Assembly (NCBI RefSeq): GCF_022662475.1 | Contig: NZ_JAKNQQ010000007.1 | Location: 1 to 64,000 of the forward strand | Reading direction: 5' to 3' | From: Sphingomonas sp. TREG-RG-20F-R18-01 | Lineage (GTDB): Bacteria > Pseudomonadota > Alphaproteobacteria > Sphingomonadales > Sphingomonadaceae | Length of the DNA stretch: 64,000 nt | In this document: piece by piece, positions 8,621 to 16,460 of the stretch | Numbering within the stretch: position 1 is the first letter of the stretch | Layout of the letters: each line of letters begins with the position of its first letter | Notes under the pieces: generated by a model | Databases searched by the model: none | Seen by the model: the letters and a program-made list of their open reading frames with translations, nothing else | Told to the model about the DNA's origin: nothing | Translations under genes and position numbers: made by a program

Positions 8621-9546
8621 GCACGAACACGATGCCCAGCAGCCGCACTTGGCTATTGAACGCTTTGGCAACGGTTGTCCTGTGGGGGATCTGGGGCGCG
8701 TTTTCCGGCCTGTCACCGCAGCACGGCTTTCCCGAGACCCTGGTCTATTGCGTGTGGGCGCTGACGATGGTTCCGCCGGCGCTGATCGTGCTGGCTCAGG
8801 CCAGGTGGAGGCTCGATACCAACCCGCGCGCCATCGCTTACGGTCTTACCGTCGGCCTACTTGGGGCAGGAGGGCAGATGGTGCTGTTCTACGCCGTCAC
8901 GCGCGGTCCGGCCTACCTGATCTTCCCGGTCATCTCGCTCTCGCCAGTGGTGACGATCGCACTCTCGTTCCTCTTCATGGGCGAGCGCACCGGGCGCCTT
9001 GGTGCGGTCGGCATCGTGCTGGCACTGCTCGCTTTGCCGACATTCGATTTTGCGCCGGGCGGTGACACCTCGGGCGGCACATGGCTGTGGATGGCACTGG
9101 TCGTCATGGCCTGTTGGGGGCTTCAGGCCTACTTCATGAAGTCTGCCAACCACGTGATGTCTGGCGAAAGCATCTTCTTTTACATGACCGTGACCGGGCT
9201 CGCCCTCGTGCCCGTCGCGCTGACGCTGACTGATTTCAGCCGCGCGATCAACTACGGAGCCGACGGCCCGTGGCTGGCGGCAGGGATCCAGGTGCTCAAC
9301 GCGATCGGCGCGCTGACCCTCGTTTTCGCGTTTCGCTATGGGAAGGCGATCATCGTTGCGCCGCTGACCAACGCCGGCGCGCCGCTGGCTACTGCAATCA
9401 TCTCGCTGGTCGCGCTTGGCGTGATGCCGGGTTCGATCAAGCTGGTAGGAATCGGCCTCGCGCTGGCCGCCTCGCTGATGCTCGCGTTTGAACCAGATTC
9501 GGTTGACGACGAGGAGATTGCATCCGAAGCCTTCGCATCTCAGTAG
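8617..9546 (+). CDS. EamA/DMT-family inner-membrane transporter
   Basis: A 309-residue hydrophobic protein with about ten membrane segments and the internal duplication typical of EamA drug/metabolite transporters; the repeat ends near GRLGAVGIVLALLALP and PGSIKLVGIGLALAASLML. The start ATG overlaps the stop of the GH36 gene (ATGA at 8617-8620), so the two are translationally coupled. A longer in-frame reading from 8299 lies inside the GH36 gene and is not real. The position between an exported glycosidase and cytoplasmic sugar-phosphate enzymes suggests that it carries the freed monosaccharide across the inner membrane (inference); EamA proteins have varied substrates and the direction is unproven. 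Confidence 0.88.
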   Translation: MSTNTMPSSRTWLLNALATVVLWGIWGAFSGLSPQHGFPETLVYCVWALTMVPPALIVLAQARWRLDTNPRAIAYGLTVGLLGAGGQMVLFYAVTRGPAYLIFPVISLSPVVTIALSFLFMGERTGRLGAVGIVLALLALPTFDFAPGGDTSGGTWLWMALVVMACWGLQAYFMKSANHVMSGESIFFYMTVTGLALVPVALTLTDFSRAINYGADGPWLAAGIQVLNAIGALTLVFAFRYGKAIIVAPLTNAGAPLATAIISLVALGVMPGSIKLVGIGLALAASLMLAFEPDSVDDEEIASEAFASQ

Positions 9547-9547
9547 A

Positions 9548-9572
9548 TTTCGTTTTGCTTCGCTTCGTTGCG
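9548..9572 (+). promoter_or_regulatory. AgaR-like operator repeat upstream of gatZ-like gene
   Basis: The core reads TTTCGTTTTGCTTCGCTTCG and continues TTGCG. It lies in the 69-bp gap between the transporter and the gatZ-like gene, suggesting a second internal promoter or operator within the operon. Confidence 0.5.
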
Positions 9573-9615
9573 AACCACGCGATATCGCGCTACAAAGTGG
9601 CGACAGGAGAATTTG

Positions 9616-10899
9616 GTGCAATTGATTCGAAACATCGTCGCACGACATAAACAGGGCGAGACCATCGGTGTGACGTCGGTCTGCTCGGCGCACCCTCTGG
9701 TTATCGAAGCAACGTTCGCGCACGCGCTTCGGCATGATACGGCCGTGGTGCTGATCGAAGCCACCTCGAACCAGGTAAATCAGGACGGCGGCTATACCGG
9801 CATGCGACCGGCCGACTTTCGCGTGTTCGTCGAGGGTATTGCCGACCGGCTCAGTTTCCCGCTGGAACGGCTCGCGCTCGGCGGCGATCATCTCGGGCCC
9901 AATGCGTGGGCCAGTCTGCCGGCCGAGAACGCGATGGCCAAGGCTGAAGTCATGGTTGCCGACTATGTTCGCGCGGGATTTACCAAGATCCATCTCGATT
10001 GCTCGATGTCGTGTGCCGACGATCCGACGCCGCTGCCCGAGACGCTGATCGCCGAGCGCGCCGCGCGCTTATGCCGTGCGGCTGAGAACGCCTTTGGCGG
10101 TGATCCTGCTGATGCGCCGGTTTATGTGATCGGAACCGAAGTCCCCGTGCCCGGCGGCGCGGCGGAGGATCTCGACACCCTTGCGCTGACTACGCCCGAG
10201 GCGGCGCTGGCGACGCTCGACATGCACCGTAGCTTGTTCATCGAGAGCGGTCTGGCCAGCGCGTGGGATCGGGTGATCGCCACCGTCGTTCAGCCCGGGG
10301 TCGAATTCGACCACATGAAGGTCGTCGATTACCGACCGGAAGCCGCGGTCGGGCTCAGCGCCGCAATCGTGCCGGTCGACCATGTCGTGTTCGAAGCGCA
10401 TTCGACCGATTATCAGACCGCGGCAGCGTTACAGGCTTTGGTGCGCGACCATTTCGCGATCCTCAAGGTCGGCCCTGGCGTCACCTTCGCGTTGCGCGAA
10501 GCCTTGTGGGGCCTTGACGCGATCGAGCGTGAGACCGTCGCGTCAGGCGAACGGGCAACCCTTCGCGACGTCGCCATGACGCGGATGAAGGCCGAACCGG
10601 GCAACTGGCGCAAATATTATCACGAGACGGGCACCGCGCTCGATCTGCAGCTTCAATACAGCCTGAGCGACCGCATCCGCTATTATTGGCCCGACCCAGC
10701 AATCGTCGCTGCGCAAGCCAAACTGTTCGACAACCTTCGCGCGCACGTACCGCCGCTGCCGTTGCTCAGCCAATATCTTCCCGTCGCTTATGCCGCCGTT
10801 CGCGCGGGCACCGCAACGCTCGATCCAGTTGATCTGATCGTCGCGCAGATCGCCGCGACGCTCGACGCCTATCATGGAGCCTGTTTCCCCAATGTCTGA
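9616..10899 (+). CDS. GatZ/KbaZ-type tagatose-bisphosphate aldolase non-catalytic subunit
   Basis: A 427-residue member of the GatZ/KbaZ family. Characteristic stretches are GVTSVCSAHPLVIEA, LIEATSNQVNQDGGYTGM, LGGDHLGPN and KIHLDCSMSCADD. In enteric bacteria GatZ and KbaZ stabilise the class II tagatose-1,6-bisphosphate aldolase GatY/KbaY. The GTG at 9616 has AGGAG six bases upstream; an upstream in-frame start at 9568 lies within the operator. No GatY/KbaY gene is present in the window. In some GalNAc loci of proteobacteria a GatZ homologue (AgaZ) appears without GatY and has been proposed to act as a tagatose-6-phosphate kinase; I give that as a possibility from memory. Confidence 0.9.
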   Translation: MQLIRNIVARHKQGETIGVTSVCSAHPLVIEATFAHALRHDTAVVLIEATSNQVNQDGGYTGMRPADFRVFVEGIADRLSFPLERLALGGDHLGPNAWASLPAENAMAKAEVMVADYVRAGFTKIHLDCSMSCADDPTPLPETLIAERAARLCRAAENAFGGDPADAPVYVIGTEVPVPGGAAEDLDTLALTTPEAALATLDMHRSLFIESGLASAWDRVIATVVQPGVEFDHMKVVDYRPEAAVGLSAAIVPVDHVVFEAHSTDYQTAAALQALVRDHFAILKVGPGVTFALREALWGLDAIERETVASGERATLRDVAMTRMKAEPGNWRKYYHETGTALDLQLQYSLSDRIRYYWPDPAIVAAQAKLFDNLRAHVPPLPLLSQYLPVAYAAVRAGTATLDPVDLIVAQIAATLDAYHGACFPNV

Positions 10900-12031
10900 C
10901 GCTCTGGTTGCCCCCATCCGGCCAATTGCCACCGACGACAGCTGGACCCGGCGCGAAATCCTGCAACAGCCGACGACGCTGCGTGCGACCCAGGCAGTGC
11001 TTGAGGCTACGCGCGCCGAGATCCTCGCGTTTCTCGCGCCGCTGCTTGCCCAAGCCGATCTGCGCATCATGCTGTGCGGCGCGGGGACGTCGGCGTTCAT
11101 CGGCGAGTGCCTCGCGCCGTGGCTGACCGCGACGCTAGGCCGTCCGGTCGAGGCGGTGGCAACGACCAACATCGTCGGTGCGCCCCATCTGTATCTAAAC
11201 TCGAAAAGACCCACCCTGATGGTGTCGTTCGGTCGGTCGGGCAACAGCCCGGAAAGCATCGCGGCGGTCGAGCTGGCCAATGCGCGAGTGTCGGTACGGC
11301 ACCTCGTCATCACCTGCAATCCGGATGGCGCCTTGTCGCGCATGGCCGGCGCGAACGGCCATGTCATCCTGTTGCCGGAGGAAACCCACGATCGCGCATT
11401 CGCGATGACGTCTAGCTTCAGCGCAATGATGCTCGCCGCGCTCGCGATCTTCACCGGAGTCGAGATGATGCACGACCGGGTCGCCGCGATTGCGGATGCG
11501 GTCGCCGCAACGATCGTGCGATCGGATCGCTTGGCGGAAGCCCTTGCTGCCCAGGACTTCGATCGCGTGGTGTATCTCGGCAGCGGCGTCTTCGAAGGGC
11601 TCGCGCGCGAGGCGGCGCTGAAACTGCTCGAACTGACCGACGGAGCGATCCCGACCGCGTTCGATACCGCACTCGGCTTCCGGCACGGCCCAAAGACGAT
11701 CGTCACGACGCGCACGCTGGTTGTCGTGTTCGTTTCGAACGACCCGCTGACCCGACTCTACGACGTCGACATGATCGAGGAATTACGCGCCGACGGGCGT
11801 TGCGCCGCGGTGTTGCCAATCGTGGCGCGCGACGGCACCGCCGGTGCGTTGCTGGTGGAGGGCGCCAGCACGCTGGCGGACGCCGATCTGCTGTTTCCCT
11901 ACATCGTTCCCGCCCAGCTGTTCGGGTTGCATTGCTCGCTCCGGCTGGGCCGGACGCCGGACCAGCCCAATGCCAGCGGCACCGTCAACCGCGTCGTGCA
12001 GGGCGTGCGCATCCATACGCCCGCCGCATGA
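10892..12031 (+). CDS. agaS: AgaS-type SIS-domain sugar-phosphate isomerase/deaminase
   Basis: A 379-residue protein with two SIS domains. The first shows LCGAGTSAFIGECLAPWL and SFGRSGNSPESIAAVELA; the second shows YLGSGVFEGLAREAALKLLE and ALGFRHGPKT, the phosphosugar-binding pattern of AgaS (galactosamine-6-phosphate deaminase/isomerase) and of the GlmS isomerase half. AgaS converts galactosamine 6-phosphate to tagatose 6-phosphate and ammonia in the cytoplasm. I chose the ATG at 10892, which overlaps the end of the gatZ-like gene by eight bases; another ATG lies at 10874. It is followed by the kinase gene with an ATGA overlap, so the three are probably translated together. Confidence 0.88.
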   Translation: MSDALVAPIRPIATDDSWTRREILQQPTTLRATQAVLEATRAEILAFLAPLLAQADLRIMLCGAGTSAFIGECLAPWLTATLGRPVEAVATTNIVGAPHLYLNSKRPTLMVSFGRSGNSPESIAAVELANARVSVRHLVITCNPDGALSRMAGANGHVILLPEETHDRAFAMTSSFSAMMLAALAIFTGVEMMHDRVAAIADAVAATIVRSDRLAEALAAQDFDRVVYLGSGVFEGLAREAALKLLELTDGAIPTAFDTALGFRHGPKTIVTTRTLVVVFVSNDPLTRLYDVDMIEELRADGRCAAVLPIVARDGTAGALLVEGASTLADADLLFPYIVPAQLFGLHCSLRLGRTPDQPNASGTVNRVVQGVRIHTPAA

Positions 12032-12966
12032 CGTTCTTCCTCGGCGTCGATGGCGGCGGCACCAAGACCGAATTCGTATGTATCGATGCCTCAGGCACGG
12101 TTGTCGCGCGCGCGCTGACGGGGACGACCTATCATCTCCAGGTCGGCGTTGACGTAGCGGTGGCCCGGATCGGGGAAGGCGTCGCCGCGATCTGTCATCA
12201 GCTCGGCACGACATCGGCCGAGTTGGCCTATGCCTTTTTCGGGCTGCCGGCTTACGGCGAGGATGCGGTGATCGATCCGTTGCTTCATGCCGCCTGCAGC
12301 GGCGTTCTTGGTCATGACCGCTACGTTTGCGACAACGACATGGTATGCGGCTGGGCGGGCTCGCTGGGCTGTGCCGACGGGATCAACCTGGTCGCGGGCA
12401 CCGGCTCGATCGGCTATGGGGAGCGGCAGGGCCTCAAGGCCCGTGCAGGCGGTTGGGGAGAGATGTTCAGCGACGAAGGCTCGGCCTATTGGATCGCGAT
12501 CCAGGGCCTGAACGCTTTTTCGCGGATGAGCGATGGGCGCCTCTCGCGTGGCGCTTTGCATGGAGCGTTCATCGATGCGCTGGGACTTGTCGACGATCTC
12601 GACATCTGCGCACGCGTGATGGGTAAGGCGGGCATGACCCGCGACGGTATAGCCGGCCTCGCGCCGCTCGTCTCGCAGGCGGCCGAGCTCGGCGATGCGA
12701 TCGCGGCGGACATTCTCGATCGCGCAGGGGCGGAGCTCGCCGCCATCGCGCAGGCGCTACGGCGTCAACTCCGCTTCGCCGAAGAGGAGGTGGTACTCCT
12801 GTCCTGGTCCGGTGGCGTCCTGACCAACCAAGAAGCTGTGCAGGCGGCACTTGGCCGTCATCTGCGGGACTACGGACTGTACGAGATCGTAGCGCCACGC
12901 CACGCGCCCGGGATGGGCGCGGCGCTCTATGCCGCTATGCTCGAGCGATCAGCGCGAGGAACGTAG
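12028..12966 (+). CDS. BadF/BadG-type amino-sugar kinase (AgaK-like)
   Basis: A 312-residue actin-fold ATPase of the BadF/BadG/BcrA/BcrD family, which includes N-acetylglucosamine kinases and the GalNAc kinase AgaK of Shewanella. Visible motifs are the phosphate-1 loop FLGVDGGGTKTEF at the N-terminus, CDNDMVCGWAGSL, the phosphate-2 loop NLVAGTGSIGYG, GGWGEMFSDEGSAYWIA and the adenosine-region SGGVL. The ATG overlaps the agaS stop. With AgaS and a GatZ-type protein next to it, phosphorylation of GalNAc or galactosamine is the most likely role; GlcNAc or another hexosamine cannot be excluded. It is the last gene of the operon. Confidence 0.85.
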   Translation: MTFFLGVDGGGTKTEFVCIDASGTVVARALTGTTYHLQVGVDVAVARIGEGVAAICHQLGTTSAELAYAFFGLPAYGEDAVIDPLLHAACSGVLGHDRYVCDNDMVCGWAGSLGCADGINLVAGTGSIGYGERQGLKARAGGWGEMFSDEGSAYWIAIQGLNAFSRMSDGRLSRGALHGAFIDALGLVDDLDICARVMGKAGMTRDGIAGLAPLVSQAAELGDAIAADILDRAGAELAAIAQALRRQLRFAEEEVVLLSWSGGVLTNQEAVQAALGRHLRDYGLYEIVAPRHAPGMGAALYAAMLERSARGT

Positions 12967-13033
12967 TGGTTCTAGTGTCGCGCTCCGGGGCGATCGAGGT
13001 TGAGATCGCCCTACGCAAGGCGCCGGAACACCA

Positions 13034-13049
13034 GGCGAAGTGCTTCGCC
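13034..13049 (+). terminator. short hairpin after the sugar operon
   Basis: GGCGAAGTGCTTCGCC can fold as a tight hairpin about 70 bp after the kinase stop. There is no T-run behind it, so a terminator role is weak. The rest of 12967-13233 holds no gene that I can see. Confidence 0.3.
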
Positions 13050-13233
13050 GATCCTGCCGGGTCGGGCATGCTATGCGCAACGCTCTGCCCACAGCTCGGC
13101 CGCCCATGGGCAGTTTCATTTCTAAGCTGCCAAAGTACCTTTTTCTCAATTTCAGGCGTTCTGGGCGTTGAGCCGAGCGTGGACCTGCTTCCCAGAAATC
13201 AGGCTATTAGTAAGTAGCTCGTCAGGAGACTGA

Positions 13234-13350
13234 AGTGACCCCCGTTTTTTCCTCCAGCTGGAGCTAGAGTCCGCCCCGGAAGTAGGGACGGACAGATGAA
13301 GCGGAAGCAGTTTTCGGAAGAGCAGATCATCGGCATTCCTGAAGGAATAC
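13234..13350 (+). mobile_element. truncated IS3-family element (left end and start of orfA)
   Basis: Starting at 13296 the sequence encodes MKRKQFSEEQIIGI, the conserved start of IS3-family OrfA (helix-turn-helix subunit of the transposase). An extra C near 13337 then shifts the frame, after which LKEY follows, and the homology is lost by about 13350. The stretch TGACCCCCG just upstream may be the left terminal repeat. OrfB and the right end are not found, so this is a dead fragment. It borders the broken acyltransferase gene. Confidence 0.7.
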
Positions 13351-13447
13351 GTATGCGCGAAGATGGCGGCGGGGGCGCCGCTGTGGGCAGATAAGGGCAG
13401 ACATCGTCCATGGGGGGCTGTCATCGCGCCGGAGGGGGCAAGCCGTG

Positions 13448-14623
13448 ATGATTACTGCGCCGTCGATTCAGACCGAAGCCGCCGCAAGCGTTGCAACCAC
13501 ACCGCCGCCTGTGCGCTATTACCGCCCCGAGCTCGACGCACTCCGCTTCCTCGCGTTTCTGGGCACGTTCGCCTTCCACTGCATGGACTTTGTGCCAACG
13601 GACCGGGTGCACGATGTCTGGTCGTGGCGAATCGGCACGATCGGTGCGTTTGGCGTGCCCGTCTTCTTCCTGCTGAGCGCGTTCCTGATTACCGAACTGC
13701 TGCTTCGCGAAGCGTCAAACACCGGGCGCGTGCACGTCTCCGCCTTCTATGTTCGCCGAATTTTGCGCATCTGGCCCTTATATTTTGCCGTCTTTGCCGG
13801 GCTGGTAGTGCTCAACAAGGTGCTTCCGGGGGTAAGTACTGATGATCCAAGAGCCTGATTGGCCTTCGCTCTCTTCGCAGGCAATTGGTACATCACGCTC
13901 AACGGATGGATCGCAGGACCAGTCGATCCCTTGTGGACCATCTCGGTCGAGGAGCAGTTCTATCTGGTCATTCCGGTAATCGCAGCGCGCGGCGGTACCC
14001 GGGCACTGGTCATGGTCAGCATCGGCATGCTGCTAGCCTCTTATACAACGATCGGTTTCTATGCCTGGCACCGCAGCCCGGGCGACCATGGCGAATGGAC
14101 CAACAGCTTGGTCCATTTCCAGTTTTTCGCAGCCGGGATGCTCATGGCAATCTCGCTCAAGGGCCGGATGCCGCGTTGGTCGGCCTCGCGCCGACTTGCA
14201 GGCATTGCCGTGGCACTCGCATGTTGGTTCGCAGCCGTCATGGCGTTCGACGTTCACAGCTGGGATCCGCAGCCGACCGTGCCCGGCGCCTTGGCGGGAT
14301 GGGCGCTGGTACTGGTTGGTACCGTCCTGCTTCTCGCGTCGACGCTGGGCATCCCGTCGCGCTGGATCCCAACCTGGCTCGCGCACCTCGGACGGATATC
14401 CTACGGGCTTTACCTGTTCCATTCGCTCATCTTGTTGCTGGTCTTTCACTATTTGCTTCCAGCCATCGGCTTGGATCACGCAGGATGGGGCGCAGATTGC
14501 CTGGGAACAGCCGTGACGCTCGCGGCCAGCATTTTTGCTGCGCAGCTGTCCTATGTCTATTTCGAGGCCTACTTCCTGCGCCTGAAACGGCGCTTCACCT
14601 ATGTCGCGGCACGCGACATCTAG
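13448..14623 (+). pseudogene. acyltransferase family 3 (OafA/YrhL-like), interrupted by an in-frame stop
   Basis: Read through, the frame gives about 391 residues of an integral-membrane acyltransferase that would modify a surface glycan. RYYRPELDALRFLAFLGTFAFH and PVFFLLSAFLITELLLRE precede the stop; DPLWTISVEEQFYLVIPV, WIPTWLAHLGRISYGLYLFH and YVYFEAYFLRLKRRF follow it. A TGA at 13856-13858 splits the gene in the same frame, without a shift. Both halves retain good family motifs, so the mutation is recent or is a sequencing error. The ATG at 13448 has GGAGGGGG upstream. No sign of selenocysteine decoding is visible. It lies next to the IS3 fragment in a decaying segment. Confidence 0.82.
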
Positions 14624-14874
14624 CAGCGCGGCCGATCATGCCACCCTGGCACGGTGGACCCCCTGCGGTTGCCGGACACTTGCGCACCTACGCTTTGATG
14701 GAAGATGTTTTCAGGTGTCTGGCGGATACCACGATCACTTCCGTCTCGTCCCGGTCCCGCAATCCTTGTCAAAAGCCCAAGGCTGACCCGCTGGCGCGTT
14801 TCAGCTAACTGCATCGGGGCTGGCGATGGTATTTGTGGCCTAAAGACGGTAGGTTGCGAGGTGGGGACACAGTG

Positions 14875-16134
14875 ATGACGATCAAGATGGTGCGATGGGG
14901 GGTGGCAATCTGGGGGGCGGCAGCGTCGATCGCGATGGCGCAACCGCCATCCAAGTCTTTCGCCGTGAGGTTAGATCAGGCGCGGACGTACCTTCTGGTT
15001 GACGAAAAGGGGCTGCATGGACCTGGGAGTGTCGTGATAGCCGAAGCGGTCAGGCGATCACGCTACGTCCTGCTGGGGGAAGACCATTTTTCCCGTGAAA
15101 TTCCGAAGTTCACCACCGGAATTTGTCGGATCATGGCACCGGATGGCTTGCGGGCTTTGGCCGTGGAGACTGGACCGGAAGCGACAACCGTCGTCGAGAG
15201 CAATCTGCGCCGACCTGATCGCGCCGCCCGCATCGCTGCGTTCGCGCAAGGACATCCGGATGCGATGGCGTTTCAGAACGGCAGTGATGAGAGCAATATG
15301 GCCGCAGACTGCGCGCGCCTTGCAGGCCGCAGCTTTGAAATCTGGGGGCTTGATCAGGAGTTTTTCGGTGCAGCCGGTTTCCTCCTGGAGCGAATGCTCG
15401 CTTCCCATCCGGGGCCGATTGCCCGCGTCGCCATTGAACATTTGGCCGATCTTGATCGAACGATGACGGCCGCTGCGGTTACGTCAGCGTCGTCGCAGGA
15501 CTTGTTCATCTTCAAGGTGAGCGATCAGCAAATGGCCATCGCAAGCGACCGGATCGCGCGGGATGGCGGCCAGCGGGTTCGGGCGTTGTTCGCCACTTTG
15601 GCGGAAACCCGGTCGATCTTCCTTGGGCAGTATCGCGATGGATATGCGTCCAACGGGCAGCGTGCCCGGCTGATGAAGCGAAACCTCTTGCAGCGCCTTG
15701 CTGCCGTTCCTTCCGCGTCGCGGGTGCTGTTCAAATTCGGCGACGTACATATGGCCAAGGGGATCAACGGCCTTGGTCAGCGCGATCTTGGCAACTTCAT
15801 AGCGGAGCGGGCCGAGGGCGACGGGGCATCGTCTGTGCATATTGGGGTGTATGGCGCCAAGGGCGTTCACGCGCTGTACGGCGGCGTTGGTCGGCAGGTT
15901 CGAAACGAACCTTTTGTGCTGACCGATGACGAGGATTATGCATGGCTCAAGGACGCCTTGGCGTCGCACGCCAGCGGCGACACCGGGCATGGCTGGACTT
16001 TGATCGACCTGCGCGGGTTTCGTGCTGCACCACCAGCGGACATACCTGCTGACTGGGAGAAGGCGGCGCAACGGTATGATTTTATCGTTATCGCACCAGA
16101 ATTGACGCCCTCGTCGCTGTTGGGGCCAAAATAG
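14875..16134 (+). CDS. secreted protein of the EreA/ChaN-like fold, function unknown
   Basis: A 419-residue protein with a signal peptide (VRWGVAIWGAAASIAMAQ). The motif RYVLLGEDHFSREIPKF, followed by RALAVETGPEATTVVE and later FKFGDVHMAKG, resembles the erythromycin-esterase/ChaN/TraB-like superfamily, where a GE.H motif and later E and H residues form the active or haem-binding site. I do not recognise a named family. GAGGTGGGG lies upstream of the ATG at 14875. It stands alone between pseudogenes and is intact, so it may be under selection. A periplasmic hydrolase or a haem/iron-binding protein are both possible. Confidence 0.75.
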   Translation: MTIKMVRWGVAIWGAAASIAMAQPPSKSFAVRLDQARTYLLVDEKGLHGPGSVVIAEAVRRSRYVLLGEDHFSREIPKFTTGICRIMAPDGLRALAVETGPEATTVVESNLRRPDRAARIAAFAQGHPDAMAFQNGSDESNMAADCARLAGRSFEIWGLDQEFFGAAGFLLERMLASHPGPIARVAIEHLADLDRTMTAAAVTSASSQDLFIFKVSDQQMAIASDRIARDGGQRVRALFATLAETRSIFLGQYRDGYASNGQRARLMKRNLLQRLAAVPSASRVLFKFGDVHMAKGINGLGQRDLGNFIAERAEGDGASSVHIGVYGAKGVHALYGGVGRQVRNEPFVLTDDEDYAWLKDALASHASGDTGHGWTLIDLRGFRAAPPADIPADWEKAAQRYDFIVIAPELTPSSLLGPK

Positions 16135-16458
16135 TTCGAGATTTTCGCCTGGCTACCGTGCGCTTTCGGAGCGTTGCCTTCTGCCGCGTTGCGTTCAGTG
16201 TCGATTGGCCTCGGCGGGATCAAGTTCGCGGTAATATCCCGCGGCCTAAGATCGCACGCCAGGCCTCGTCCAAAGCGTCGTCCGCGTAAGCCTCAAGCGG
16301 CCGACGATCGCGGTCCCAGCCACGCTTACGAGGACATCGAGGCCGCCGAGATCATGCGCTATCCGATCAATCGCACGATCAAGCGCCGCAACGTCGCTGA
16401 CATCGGCCTGTATCAGAGAGACCCTTGCGCCATTCACGCGCAACGGAAGAGCGGTAGT
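16135..16458 (-). pseudogene. remnant of a short-chain dehydrogenase/reductase gene
   Basis: Two out-of-frame pieces of an SDR are visible. The upstream piece encodes SLIQADVSDVAALDRAIDRI, then LGGLDVLVSVAGTAIVGR; after a one-base loss the next frame gives EAYADDALDEAWRAI. After a deletion of the catalytic middle, RDITANLIPPRPIDTERN follows, which matches the ITVNVVQPGPIDTDMNP-type end of SDRs. The cofactor-binding N-terminus and the YxxxK site are missing. It abuts the stop codon of the chemotaxis-related gene at 16461. Confidence 0.7.
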
Positions 16459-16460
16459 AA

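Noticed and set aside
13856..13858. TGA as selenocysteine codon in the acyltransferase
   Set aside because: The family has no selenocysteine members known to me, and no SECIS-like hairpin is evident next to the codon.
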